A stretch of 64,000 bases of DNA from Bog-473 sp963791455 (GCA_963791455.1 CAWBSM010000005.1:186001-250000); one strand, 5' to 3'; positions 27,346-35,423 are shown, counted from the stretch's first letter. Translations and numbers: made by a program. The notes: generated by a model from the letters alone, not told the origin.

Positions 27346-28362
27346 CTAATAGGAGTCCGTCGGTTGCTCTCGAAGGGTCCGGGCAACATCGACCGCCTCT
27401 CGACCGGGATCACCGGATGTGGGTGGCTCGAGCGCTGTCGGTACCTCGAGCAGCGTCCCGAGAACGGCCGCGACAGACGTGCGAAGCGCTCCCGCGTTGT
27501 AGCCACCCTCGAGGAAAAGAGCGAGCCGGCCCGGGCGAGGGGCAAAGGATCCGACGAGTTGTGCCAGCTGGGCAAAGTCCCCGGTGGAGAGGGCGAGCTC
27601 ACCCAAAGGATCTGCCCGGTGGGCATCGAAGCCGCACGACACGAGGACCCAGTCGGGGGCGAATCGATCGATCGCTGGTTGAGCCACCTCCTCAAAGGCG
27701 CATTGGACAACGTCACCGGTCGCTCCCCGAGGGAGGGGAACGTTGACGGTGAGGCCAACGGCATTGGGACCTCCGACCTCCTCAGCTTTGCCGGTGCCGG
27801 GAAACAGGGGCCACTGATGGGTCGAGACGTAGAGGACGTTGGGTTCATCCCAAAAGATGGATTGGGTCCCGTTGCCGTGGTGGACGTCCCAGTCGATGAT
27901 CAGCACTCGCTGCCCCCTCGCCACCAACGCGGCTGCGCTAACGGCGACGTTGTTGAGCAAACAGAATCCAAGAGCCCGGTCGGCCTCGGCGTGGTGACCC
28001 GGCGGCCTCACGGCGATGAGGGCCACGCCGTCATTCCGCCGCTCCAGCAAGGCGATGGCCTCGAAGCCGGCGCCGACGGCTCGGCGAGCGGCACTGAAGG
28101 AGTCCGCCCTGGCATAGGTATCAGGGTCGAGGTCGCCACCACCGTGGCGGCAGAAGTTCTCAAGGTCAGTGAGGTATTTCGTGGAGTGCACGCGTGCCAG
28201 GTCGTCGAGTTCCGCCTTGGGTGCCAAGACATACTCGATGTCGTCGTCAAGATGGAGATCGCGCACGCCATCCATCACGGAGAAGATCCGCCCCAGCTGC
28301 TCCGGGTGGAGCTTCCCACCGTCGTGCGAGCAGGCGCCCGATGGGCCGGCCACGATCAGCAC
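27346..28362 (-). CDS. histone-deacetylase-family protein (AcuC-like)
   Basis: 338 residues from a GTG at 28362 that overlaps the GNAT stop by 7 bases. The zinc-dependent deacetylase fold shows VRPPGHHAEADRALGFCL, then IIDWDVHHGNGTQSIF and SCGFDAHRADPLG, with the zinc-binding Asp/His residues intact. Bacterial members remove acetyl groups from protein lysine (for example acetyl-CoA synthetase) or from polyamines. Coupling to a GNAT acetyltransferase gene just upstream suggests a writer-eraser pair. Confidence 0.9.
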   Translation of the reverse strand: MLIVAGPSGACSHDGGKLHPEQLGRIFSVMDGVRDLHLDDDIEYVLAPKAELDDLARVHSTKYLTDLENFCRHGGGDLDPDTYARADSFSAARRAVGAGFEAIALLERRNDGVALIAVRPPGHHAEADRALGFCLLNNVAVSAAALVARGQRVLIIDWDVHHGNGTQSIFWDEPNVLYVSTHQWPLFPGTGKAEEVGGPNAVGLTVNVPLPRGATGDVVQCAFEEVAQPAIDRFAPDWVLVSCGFDAHRADPLGELALSTGDFAQLAQLVGSFAPRPGRLALFLEGGYNAGALRTSVAAVLGTLLEVPTALEPPTSGDPGREAVDVARTLREQPTDSY

Positions 28363-29057
28363 TTGGAGGCCCGCTGGCCGACTTCGACCAAGGGGCAATT
28401 TGTCACCTGACGGGTCTGTTCTCGCGTGGCCAAGGCGGCGCGGTAGGCCGCTGTCGGTGCGATACCGAACCTCAGCGTCACGGTGTCGTACTCAGTCTTG
28501 GTTGTCACTTCGAAACCCGAGTGAAGGAACACGCCTAGCATTGTGTGGTTCTCCGACAAGGTATCGGCCAAGAACGTCTCGATACCTCGAGCCCGGGCGG
28601 CCTGGGCTAGTTCATCGAGCAGCAGCGACCCGATCCCGTGACACTGGTACTCATCGGCCACGACAAAGGCCACCTCGGCGTCGGTGCTACCGACGTGGCG
28701 ATCGAATCGGCCAACGGCGACGAACTTGCGTTCCTCTCCCTCCTCGATCACCAAGGCCAGCCGGTTCTCGTAGTCAACGTGGGTGAACCGCTCCACTTCA
28801 CTGGGCGAGAGGGTCGGATGAAACGTGAAGAATCGCAGGTAGGTTGACCGAGCAGAGAGGTGACTGTGGAATGCCACCAGGCGTTCGCCGTCATCGGACC
28901 GGATCGGCCGCAGGTGGCAGCATGTGCCATCCGAAAAGGACACCTCCCGCTCTAGGTCGCTGGGATAGTGGGCCACCTTGGATGGGGAACCATCCATCGA
29001 CTCAGAGCCAACACGCGAGTGCGCCGGACTGACTGCGTCGAACCAGCGTTCGCTCAC
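28356..29057 (-). CDS. GNAT family N-acetyltransferase
   Basis: 233 residues from a GTG at 29057 overlapping the alcohol dehydrogenase stop by 4 bases. It begins with CCHLRPIRSDDGERLVAFH. The acetyl-CoA site follows (VADEYQCHGIGSLLLDELAQ, with Q-x-x-G-x-G/A), then FLADTLSENHTMLGVFLHSG. This layout is like the GNAT domain of bacterial protein lysine acetyltransferases (Pat), without the cyclic-nucleotide or synthetase-like domains. A decayed paralogue lies at 5459-5613. Confidence 0.88.
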   Translation of the reverse strand: MSERWFDAVSPAHSRVGSESMDGSPSKVAHYPSDLEREVSFSDGTCCHLRPIRSDDGERLVAFHSHLSARSTYLRFFTFHPTLSPSEVERFTHVDYENRLALVIEEGEERKFVAVGRFDRHVGSTDAEVAFVVADEYQCHGIGSLLLDELAQAARARGIETFLADTLSENHTMLGVFLHSGFEVTTKTEYDTVTLRFGIAPTAAYRAALATREQTRQVTNCPLVEVGQRASKC

Positions 29058-30094
29058 CGGGAGATCACAACTTTCACCGCACCCGTATCGGCTGCCCGCG
29101 CGAAGACGCCATAGGCCCCAATCATGTCGTCAAGGCGAAAATGGTGCGTGCCGAACTGACTCGCATCGATCTGACGAGCTGCGATCAGGCGGAGCAGGAT
29201 CGGAGTTGAGTAGGTGTCGACCAAGCCGGTCGTGATGGTGATGTTACGAATCCACAGCGTTTCGAGGTGGAGCGTGGCCGGCTGGCCATGCACCCCAATA
29301 TTGGCCACGTGACCACCCGGACGAACGAGTTCCGTACAGAGTTCGAAGCTGGCCGGGACGCCGACCGCCTCGATGGCAACGTCGGCGCCCAGACCGCCGG
29401 TGAGATCTTTGACGGAGACAACGGGGTCGTCGCGGCCGTTGTTGACCATAGTGTCGGCTCCAAAGCGCTTCGCTGCGTCCAATCTGCTGTCAGCCAGGTC
29501 AATCGCGACGATGTGGCTCGGGGAGTAGAGCTGGGCCGCGAGGATCGCTGCGAGCCCTATCGGCCCTGCGCCGACCACGGCGACCGTGTCACCGGGTTGC
29601 ACGCGACCGTTCAGGACGCCGACTTCGTATGACGTGGGCAAGACGTCGGCCAGCATGAGAATCTCCTCGTCGCCGACACCCTCGGGCACCTTGTAGGTCG
29701 AGGTGTCGGCGAAGGGCACCCGGACGTACTCCGCTTGGGTCCCGTCGATGAGATGGCCCAGGATCCAGCCGCCCCCGCCAAGGCACTGGCCGTAGCTGCC
29801 CTCTCGACAGTAGCGGCAACGCCCGCAGGCGCTGATGCAGGAGACGAGTACGCGGTCACCGGGTGCAACATTGGTCACCGCTGAGCCGACCGCCTCGATG
29901 GTGCCGACGGCCTCGTGACCGAGAATGCGACCCTCGGCCACCTCGGGAACGTCGCCCTTCAAGATGTGAAGATCGGTGCCGCAGATGGTCGTGCAGTCCA
30001 CCCGCACGATGGCATCGGTGCTGTCTTGGATCGTCGGCGTCGGAACGTCCCGCCAGTCCTTGCTTCCGGGTCCGTTGTAGACAAGGGCTTTCAT
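29054..30094 (-). CDS. zinc-dependent alcohol dehydrogenase (threonine/sorbitol dehydrogenase-like MDR)
   Basis: 346 residues from the ATG at 30094. The catalytic zinc site uses CTTICGTDLHILKG and GHEAVGTIEAVGS; the structural zinc site is CGRCRYCREGSYGQC; the NAD fold is VAVVGAGPIGLAAIL. It can reduce an aldehyde to an alcohol and so regenerate NAD in fermentation; the substrate is unknown. It follows the HTH-flavin-domain gene by 49 bases and is coupled to the GNAT gene behind it. Confidence 0.9.
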   Translation of the reverse strand: MKALVYNGPGSKDWRDVPTPTIQDSTDAIVRVDCTTICGTDLHILKGDVPEVAEGRILGHEAVGTIEAVGSAVTNVAPGDRVLVSCISACGRCRYCREGSYGQCLGGGGWILGHLIDGTQAEYVRVPFADTSTYKVPEGVGDEEILMLADVLPTSYEVGVLNGRVQPGDTVAVVGAGPIGLAAILAAQLYSPSHIVAIDLADSRLDAAKRFGADTMVNNGRDDPVVSVKDLTGGLGADVAIEAVGVPASFELCTELVRPGGHVANIGVHGQPATLHLETLWIRNITITTGLVDTYSTPILLRLIAARQIDASQFGTHHFRLDDMIGAYGVFARAADTGAVKVVISR

Positions 30095-30143
30095 GATGTT
30101 CTCCGTTCTCTCGGTGCGATGGGTTGTCGACGCCCAGCTGGCG

Positions 30144-30881
30144 TTAGGCGTGTTTCGGTAACCGCTGAACGATGACCCGGCCTGTGATCTCAAAGGGTGC
30201 GATGCTGACCACGTTGAGCCGTGCGCCTCCGGCCCAGGGTTCGACATCGAGTTGCGCGGCCACAAGTCGCAGTTCTGCACCTTCGATCAGGCGAGCGTGC
30301 CCTCGCACGAGCACACTCCACCCCTCCCTCATGGCCTCGTCGACGTGGTCGACCTCGAATGCGACCACACCCGTGATGCTGGCGACCATGGCATCGGAGG
30401 TTCGGAAGATCACACAACCACGAGCGAAGGCGAAGTTGACCGGATAGGCGACCGGACCCGATCCGGTGGAGAGGATGATCCGTCCGACCCCACCAGCGGC
30501 GAGATGCTCCTCGCACAGCGCGGGCGTGAGGCTCTCGAGAACGGGATGCGGACCGGCGCGGCCACCGCCTGGCGGGCGATCGAACCCACCACCTTCGAGG
30601 GCGAAAGGCGTCGTATCGAGGGCGACGGCGAGCCGGCGCAGAGCCCCGCCGGTGAGGGTGCCGTCAGTGCTTTGCTCGAAATAGGCAAGGAACCACGCGT
30701 CGATACCTGCTTGCTTGGCCAGTTCCTCGGTGGTCAAGCCGAGTTCGGTCCGTCGATTGGCGACGCGGCGGGCCAAGTCGCCACCCTGCCCGCCTGGTGA
30801 CCTCTCTGTGACAAGTGGCCCTTTGAAGCTGCTGTCCTCTGGCTCTTGGTCGTGTGACTTGGTCGGTGTCGCCGGTGTCAT
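30144..30881 (-). CDS. XRE-type HTH fused to flavin-binding (PPOX-like) domain, second copy
   Basis: 245 residues from the ATG at 30881. Same architecture as the protein at 23404: HTH (RTELGLTTEELAKQAGIDAW, then FLAYFEQS) and split-barrel domain (GVGRIILSTGSGPVAYPVNF, FEVDHVDEAMREGWSVLVRG). An open-frame extension to 30941 is rejected because it would run through the promoter box. It heads the operon that continues with alcohol dehydrogenase, GNAT, deacetylase and Usp, and may regulate it. Confidence 0.87.
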   Translation of the reverse strand: MTPATPTKSHDQEPEDSSFKGPLVTERSPGGQGGDLARRVANRRTELGLTTEELAKQAGIDAWFLAYFEQSTDGTLTGGALRRLAVALDTTPFALEGGGFDRPPGGGRAGPHPVLESLTPALCEEHLAAGGVGRIILSTGSGPVAYPVNFAFARGCVIFRTSDAMVASITGVVAFEVDHVDEAMREGWSVLVRGHARLIEGAELRLVAAQLDVEPWAGGARLNVVSIAPFEITGRVIVQRLPKHA

Positions 30882-30918
30882 GAAACAAGTCTGAGCCCGG
30901 AGGGGCGTCCAACCAGTA

Positions 30919-30932
30919 GGGACCAAGGTCCC
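30919..30932. promoter_or_regulatory. DosR-type box, GGGACCAAGGTCCC
   Basis: Palindromic except for the centre; 37 bases upstream of the operon start at 30881. It forms a tandem pair with the weaker site at 30940. Confidence 0.82.
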
Positions 30933-30939
30933 GACGCCC

Positions 30940-30953
30940 ATGACCTTGGTCTC
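30940..30953. promoter_or_regulatory. second DosR-type box, ATGACCTTGGTCTC
   Basis: Matches the pattern at 11 of 14 bases and starts exactly 21 bases from the site at 30919, so both would face the same side of the helix. Confidence 0.6.
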
Positions 30954-31037
30954 CTTCAGGACGATGTCGCCTGATGTCTCCGTCTTCGAGCCCTAAGGGA
31001 ACGGTGGCTGGCCGCGCCCGGGGCAGCTTCGACGGGG

Positions 31038-32003
31038 TCACGCCAGCGAGCGGTAGTGGCGTCGCCAGATGAGCCTGTACACCCTTGTCCAGCGGGGGAT
31101 GGAGCGCAGGCCGGGGATGAACGGAAGCAGGATCAGCCCGAGCGTGAGAACCATCATGATGGCCCACACCTCGAGGTCTCCGTTCGACGACGAGTTCATC
31201 GGTGGGACCTGGTACCACATGGTGTAGAGCCAGAGCCACGCCTGTCCGGGGTAGTTCCCCGTCTCGTTCATCATCCCCCACTGGCTGCCTTGCAGGTGTT
31301 GTGCGCCGGCCAGATTGGACAGGTAGGTCCCGTTGGCAATGAAGAGCAGCGGCTTGGTGTAGTTCGTGTTGTAGAACTGCCCCTCGCTGAGCAGAGTTCC
31401 GTCGAGGCCCCCGGTCTGGGCCATTGCTGTCTCCGCCCCGATCATGACCCCCACGGGTCCGTAACGGCCTGGGGGCACGTGTAGGAGGCCACGGACATCG
31501 GTGGCGTTGGCAACGGCCTTCTCGTAGGCCGTGGTCCAGGATGTCTGCTGGGCCGCTGAGGCGCTTTGGTACACGTTGAGGGCCGCTTGCAGCTTCGGCT
31601 GGTTGGGCAGCGTGCGCAGGGGTTGGATCACGAGGTCCTGCGCGGTGTCGATGGGCTGGTGGACTCCGAACCATTGGGCAGGCTCGAAGAAGCCGATGTG
31701 CTGGGCTGCATCGGGCGTGGAGTTGTAAGGCGGGCCGTAGGTGGCCAAGGCACTCGAGCCGTCCAGTTCCATGATGGCGGTCTGGGCGAAATCGACCGGG
31801 CTAGCGATGGACCACGACTTCAGCGTTACCGCCGGCTCGTCGGGTGAGGAGAAGACGACGGCCAGCAGGACGGTCAGGATCCCTACCGCCAGGAACGCGA
31901 CGAACGCTTCCTTCAAAATGTCATAGGGGACATACGCGCCCTTCCACTCATTGACATCGCGATCGGGATTGAAGCGGCTCCGCCTCTTCGCGTCCGGGCT
32001 CAC
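31038..32003 (-). CDS. membrane protein of a split cytochrome b module
   Basis: 321 residues. A hydrophobic segment near residues 30-52 (ILKEAFVAFLAVGILTVLLA) is followed by a long soluble, probably extracytoplasmic, part. A C-terminal span (VWAIMMVLTLGLILLPFIPG) then leads into a positively charged tail. The first and last parts look like pieces of the cytochrome b C-terminal/subunit IV region, but the centre is unlike it. A GTG start overlaps the cytochrome b stop by 4 bases. It probably serves as partner of that subunit; I know no characterised homologue. Confidence 0.7.
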   Translation of the reverse strand: MSPDAKRRSRFNPDRDVNEWKGAYVPYDILKEAFVAFLAVGILTVLLAVVFSSPDEPAVTLKSWSIASPVDFAQTAIMELDGSSALATYGPPYNSTPDAAQHIGFFEPAQWFGVHQPIDTAQDLVIQPLRTLPNQPKLQAALNVYQSASAAQQTSWTTAYEKAVANATDVRGLLHVPPGRYGPVGVMIGAETAMAQTGGLDGTLLSEGQFYNTNYTKPLLFIANGTYLSNLAGAQHLQGSQWGMMNETGNYPGQAWLWLYTMWYQVPPMNSSSNGDLEVWAIMMVLTLGLILLPFIPGLRSIPRWTRVYRLIWRRHYRSLA

Positions 32004-32689
32004 CGTTGTTCCCCGATCGGGTTTGCCTCGGCCTCCTCGGCCGCGCTCTCACCTTCGGCGAAGGGGGGGACAATCCCGTGCCTCCTGACCAAGAGGACGT
32101 GGAGGCCGGCAATGGCCACCACGCCGATCGGCAGCAGCACGATGTGCCACATGAGCATCTGGCCGAAATTGAGCACGTTCCAGACGGCGCCGGCGCCGGT
32201 CGCATTGATGCCGTCCTTCGCCTGGGTGGAGATCCACTGCGAGTCGAAGTTCTGCTGCGAGAGGTAGCCGGTGAAGGCCGCCGCTACCGAGACGACGAAG
32301 GAGATGACTCCGGTGGCCCACGTGAGCCGTCGGTTTCCCCGCCAGGCCGCCATGAAGAACTTGCCCCAGAGATGGATCACCATGAAGAAGAAGAAGGCCT
32401 CGACGCTCCACAAGTGCAGTGAGTTCACGAAGAGCCCGGCGGTCGAGACGTGCCACCAGCTCGGGCCCATGATGGCGAGCACGCAGCCCGTGATGATGAC
32501 CCAGGCGAGACTTACCACCGTGAGAACACCAAACACATAGATCCACGAGGCCATGTAGGCGGGCTGACGGTCGGGGAGCAGGCGGTCAGGCGGGAACGCG
32601 GACTCGGCAGCCCTCCGAGCACGCGCCGTCCACTGGCGGGACACTGCGTCGGTGGGACGGGCAGTCCGCCTGCCGGCATCGACACTCAC
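32000..32689 (-). CDS. cytochrome b (b6-like) N-terminal domain protein
   Basis: 229 residues with four predicted spans, the size of cytochrome b6. The haem-ligand histidines are arranged in pairs: SLHLWSVEAFFFFMVIHLWG and MLMWHIVLLPIGVVAIAGLH. It should carry two b haems across the membrane and could oxidise or reduce quinone. No Rieske protein, cytochrome c or complete C-terminal domain is encoded nearby. The GTG start overlaps the stop of the small gene upstream. Confidence 0.85.
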   Translation of the reverse strand: MSVDAGRRTARPTDAVSRQWTARARRAAESAFPPDRLLPDRQPAYMASWIYVFGVLTVVSLAWVIITGCVLAIMGPSWWHVSTAGLFVNSLHLWSVEAFFFFMVIHLWGKFFMAAWRGNRRLTWATGVISFVVSVAAAFTGYLSQQNFDSQWISTQAKDGINATGAGAVWNVLNFGQMLMWHIVLLPIGVVAIAGLHVLLVRRHGIVPPFAEGESAAEEAEANPIGEQR

Positions 32690-32862
32690 TGGTCTCGTCC
32701 TTTCCGCCGTGGGAACGGCAACAGGATCGCCAGCACGAAGATGGCGATCATCAGGACAATGACGACGAAGTTCGCAACGGACATCTGAATGAAGCCCCAG
32801 TGAATGTAATGACCGGATCCATTCAGATTGATCAGAGCGGCGAACATTGCGGCAACCAGCAT
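32686..32862 (-). CDS. small single-span membrane protein of the cytochrome b module
   Basis: A 58-residue protein from the ATG at 32862: a short amphipathic start, GSGHYIHWGFIQMSVANF, a hydrophobic stretch (VVIVLMIAIFVLAILLPF), and a basic end (PRRKGRDQ). Its stop overlaps the cytochrome b GTG start by 4 bases. The position directly behind a DosR-type box makes it the first gene of the operon. Small hydrophobic subunits of this type often stabilise membrane redox complexes, but that role is inferred. Confidence 0.7.
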   Translation of the reverse strand: MLVAAMFAALINLNGSGHYIHWGFIQMSVANFVVIVLMIAIFVLAILLPFPRRKGRDQ

Positions 32863-32897
32863 GGGTTCACCGTACGCCAGAACGGTGGCTCTGATTA

Positions 32898-32911
32898 GGG
32901 ACCTAGGTCAC
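32898..32911. promoter_or_regulatory. DosR-type box, GGGACCTAGGTCAC
   Basis: One mismatch from a perfect palindrome; 35 bases upstream of the small membrane protein start at 32862, the same distance as at 24180. Confidence 0.75.
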
Positions 32912-33015
32912 ATCCGCTCGATGAACATCCGTACTACGCACCGTCCGGACAACGCCGCCTCGCCGTCGGCGGGCCGGTAACCGGGACGTCCACGGCATCT
33001 GCTCCGCAGACCGAC

Positions 33016-33029
33016 AGGACCAAAGTCCC
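33016..33029. promoter_or_regulatory. DosR-type box, AGGACCAAAGTCCC
   Basis: Single mismatch to GGGACCAAAGTCCC and very close to the mycobacterial DosR motif. It lies 75 bases upstream of the small gene at 33105. A half-site TGGAC begins 21 bases downstream, at 33037. Confidence 0.7.
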
Positions 33030-33052
33030 GAGTCCATGGACTGCTCCTAGAC

Positions 33053-33066
33053 AGGAACAACGTCCC
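33053..33066. promoter_or_regulatory. DosR-type box, AGGAACAACGTCCC
   Basis: Weaker copy, well matched in its right half, 38 bases before the ATG at 33105. With the site at 33016 it makes the upstream region of this orphan gene box-rich. Confidence 0.55.
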
Positions 33067-33104
33067 TACCGACGAGCTCCCGCGCTGTACCGATAATGGA
33101 GCGT

Positions 33105-33428
33105 ATGAGCATGTACGTGGACTGCCTGACTTCGGCCCTCGAAGGATGGGCCTCCGAACTGAGCGGGAGCGCGCTGATCGACTATTCCGTTGTGTGTCGG
33201 ATCGAGATGCTCAAGAGGGGTTCATGCAGTAGCGACTCGGCCTACCAGGCGCTGGCCGTCGAGGTCGCGTATGACCGGGCCCTCATCAGTTTGTGCGTCG
33301 AACACGACATTTCGGCCAGTGTCGCCAACTTTGACCAGCCGTGGGCGGAGCGGGATCGCCTCGAGCACGAGCTTGCGGCCGCCGGAATCGACCTGGTCGC
33401 CCTCTCCCGTCCGAGGCGAGAGGTCTAG
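33105..33428 (+). CDS. small protein of unknown function next to dosR
   Basis: 107 residues from the ATG at 33105, chosen because GGAG lies 5 bases upstream; an in-frame ATG at 33096 is the alternative. The protein is soluble and probably helical (LTSALEGWASELSGSALIDY, then LAVEVAYDRALISLCVEHDI). I do not recognise a family. Two DosR-type boxes lie upstream, and its stop codon is part of a hairpin shared with the convergent dosR gene, so it is probably expressed in the same response. Confidence 0.7.
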   Translation: MSMYVDCLTSALEGWASELSGSALIDYSVVCRIEMLKRGSCSSDSAYQALAVEVAYDRALISLCVEHDISASVANFDQPWAERDRLEHELAAAGIDLVALSRPRREV

Positions 33429-33441
33429 AACATCTAGACCT
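33421..33441. terminator. hairpin shared by two convergent genes
   Basis: AGGTCTAG and CTAGACCT pair perfectly over 8 bases around a 5-base AACAT loop. The left arm holds the TAG stop of the plus-strand small gene, and the right arm holds the TAG stop of the minus-strand dosR gene. It could end transcription both ways. Confidence 0.65.
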
Positions 33442-34090
33442 GACCCTCCTGTGCCCCGCCGGACCTGAGTTTGGTGGCGTAGATTGCGGCCTCTGTCCGG
33501 CTGTTCATCTGCAGCTTGCCCAGCAGACCAGTCACGTAGTTTTTAACCGTCTTCTCCGAGAGGAACATGGCTTCGGCAATTTGTCGATTGGTCTGTCCTT
33601 CGGCGATGAGGTCCAAGATACGAGTCTCCTGCGGAGAGAGTGCCTTGAGCTCGGAGATGACCTTGGGTGGGTTGGAGATGCGTTCCACGACCCGGGCCAC
33701 AGCCCTCGGATCCATCAGCGATTCTCCGCCCGCCACCTTCTTCACGTCCTCAATGAGATCCCGGGCCTTGATCTGCTTGAGCACGTAACCGGCTGCCCCA
33801 GCCATGACGCTGGCGTACAGCGCCTCGTCGTCCGCGAAGCTGGTCAGCATCAGGCAGGCCAGCCCGGGCACGGACGAGCGGACATCACGGCAGACCTCAA
33901 TCCCGTTCCCACCCTCGAGCCGGACGTCGAGAATGGCGACGTCCGGCTTGGCCAGCGGGATTCGGGACAGAGCTTCTTCGCCGGTTGCGGCCTCGCCAAC
34001 GACCTTTATCTCATCGTCGCTCTCGAGCAGGCTCCGGACGCCCTCGCGGACCAATTCATGATCGTCCAGGAGAAAGACACGGATGCTCAC
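33434..34090 (-). CDS. dosR: DosR/DevR-like response regulator (NarL/LuxR family)
   Basis: 218 residues from a GTG at 34090, one residue longer than mycobacterial DosR. The receiver has DDHE at residues 9-12, the phospho-acceptor Asp55 in LDVRL, Thr83 and Lys105. The C-terminal LuxR-type helix-turn-helix is EGQTNRQIAEAMFLSEKTVK, then NYV; Lys180, Lys183 and Asn184 match the DosR residues that contact DNA (179, 182 and 183 there). This conservation explains the GGGAC-N4-GTCCC sites across the island. The partner kinase gene is divergent, 133 bases away. The longer open frame to 34165 is not receiver-like. Confidence 0.93.
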   Translation of the reverse strand: MSIRVFLLDDHELVREGVRSLLESDDEIKVVGEAATGEEALSRIPLAKPDVAILDVRLEGGNGIEVCRDVRSSVPGLACLMLTSFADDEALYASVMAGAAGYVLKQIKARDLIEDVKKVAGGESLMDPRAVARVVERISNPPKVISELKALSPQETRILDLIAEGQTNRQIAEAMFLSEKTVKNYVTGLLGKLQMNSRTEAAIYATKLRSGGAQEGQV

Positions 34091-34223
34091 AGCCCCATTG
34101 TGCCAGGGTCCGACCCGGCGCCCCACGTCCCGGTGACCGCCCGTTCCCCCGCTACTGTCCGTCACTAAAATGTGATGTATTCCCTACCGCAAGGTCAACG
34201 ATCCGGCCAAGCTCAGGCGGCTC

Positions 34224-35306
34224 ATGGACGCCATCCTCATGATCGAGGCCGATGTCGAACTTCCCATCCTGCTCCGACACCTGGTCGAAGAAGCGTGTTC
34301 CCTGGTCGACGCCCGCTACGGGGCCTTGGGTGTGCTCAACGAGTCGAGGACAGTGCTCGAACAGTTCTTGACTGTCGGACTGAGCGGAGCCGACGAAGAG
34401 GCGATCGGTGCCAGACCGACTGGGCGAGGGGTGCTCGGCGTCGTGATCACCGACCCCGCACCACTGCGGCTCAGGGACCTCAGTACCCACCCCGATCGCT
34501 ACGGTTTCCCGGACGGACACCCCCACATGGAATCCTTCCTTGGCGTGCCCGTTCGTGTCCGCTCCGAGGTCTATGGCAACCTCTACCTGACAGACAAGGT
34601 CAGCGCCGAGGAGTTCAGCGACGAAGACGAGGCTCTGGCCGAGGCTCTCGCGATGGCGGCGGGTATCGCCATTGAGAACAACCGCCTCCACGATCGGGTT
34701 CGCGTGCTCAGTGTCATCGATGATCGAGACAGGATTGCCCGGGACTTGCACGACCGTGTCATTCAACGGGTCTTTGCCGTCGGCATGTCGCTCCAGGGAG
34801 CGGCACGCCTTCCAGAACGTGATCAGATCGTCGAACGGGTCAACCGGGCTGTCGATGAACTCGACGCCACGGTCACCGAAATCCGCACCGCGATCTTCGA
34901 ACTCGGAGAGAGCCCTCTTCCGGGCGGTCTACGACAACGAGTGGTCGAACTCACTGAGGAAATAGCTTCGTCATTAGGGATGCGTCCCGAGATCATCTTC
35001 CGCGGCCCCGTCGACAACGCGATCCCCCAACATGTGGCTGATCATCTCTTGGCGGTACTCCGCGAAGCGCTTACCAATGTCGGCAAACACGCTCAGGCCA
35101 ATGATTGCATCGTAACCATCAGCGTGTCCGACCATGTGAGCCTTGAGGTCCATGACAACGGGTCCGGGTTCGCTTTCCCGTTGGTCGATGGAGCTGGGTT
35201 GGGACTCGCCAACCTTCGTAACCGGGCCGAGAAGTTGAAGGGGATCTTCGAAATTCAGTCGGACCCAGACGGCGGGACTCGGCTGCTTTGGCGTGTGCCC
35301 GTGTGA
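34224..35306 (+). CDS. dosS: DosS/DosT-like GAF sensor histidine kinase with one GAF domain
   Basis: 360 residues. A single GAF domain (about residues 12-150) contains GHPHM with His99 and GNLYLTDK with Tyr121. Their 22-residue spacing equals that of the haem ligand His149 and distal Tyr171 of mycobacterial DosS, so haem binding and oxygen/redox sensing are likely. The HisKA_3 phospho-acceptor is His176 in IARDLHDRVIQRVFA. The ATPase part has LREALTNVGKHAQ, DNGSGF and GLGLANLRNRAEKL. DosS itself has two GAF domains, so this is a short form. Conserved-looking codons (DPAKLRR) precede the ATG, so an ATT start at 34179 is possible. Confidence 0.9.
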   Translation: MDAILMIEADVELPILLRHLVEEACSLVDARYGALGVLNESRTVLEQFLTVGLSGADEEAIGARPTGRGVLGVVITDPAPLRLRDLSTHPDRYGFPDGHPHMESFLGVPVRVRSEVYGNLYLTDKVSAEEFSDEDEALAEALAMAAGIAIENNRLHDRVRVLSVIDDRDRIARDLHDRVIQRVFAVGMSLQGAARLPERDQIVERVNRAVDELDATVTEIRTAIFELGESPLPGGLRQRVVELTEEIASSLGMRPEIIFRGPVDNAIPQHVADHLLAVLREALTNVGKHAQANDCIVTISVSDHVSLEVHDNGSGFAFPLVDGAGLGLANLRNRAEKLKGIFEIQSDPDGGTRLLWRVPV

Positions 35307-35423
35307 CAACTCGCCGGTTCTAATCAGATCGGACGATAGTCATCGTGAGCCCGATGATGCTCACTCTGTAACGGCCACCCAGAACGAGACCGGCAGCGGC
35401 AGGGGCGGTGAGATAGACCAGCT

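Noticed and set aside
26932..28410. 492-codon open frame on the plus strand
   Set aside because: It lies antisense to the universal stress protein and deacetylase genes, whose motifs are complete; the frame has no family-like sequence and is a by-product of high GC.
34091..34223. Search for a DosR-type box between dosR and dosS (autoregulation)
   Set aside because: No site with both half-palindromes was found; only loose GGTCC fragments occur.
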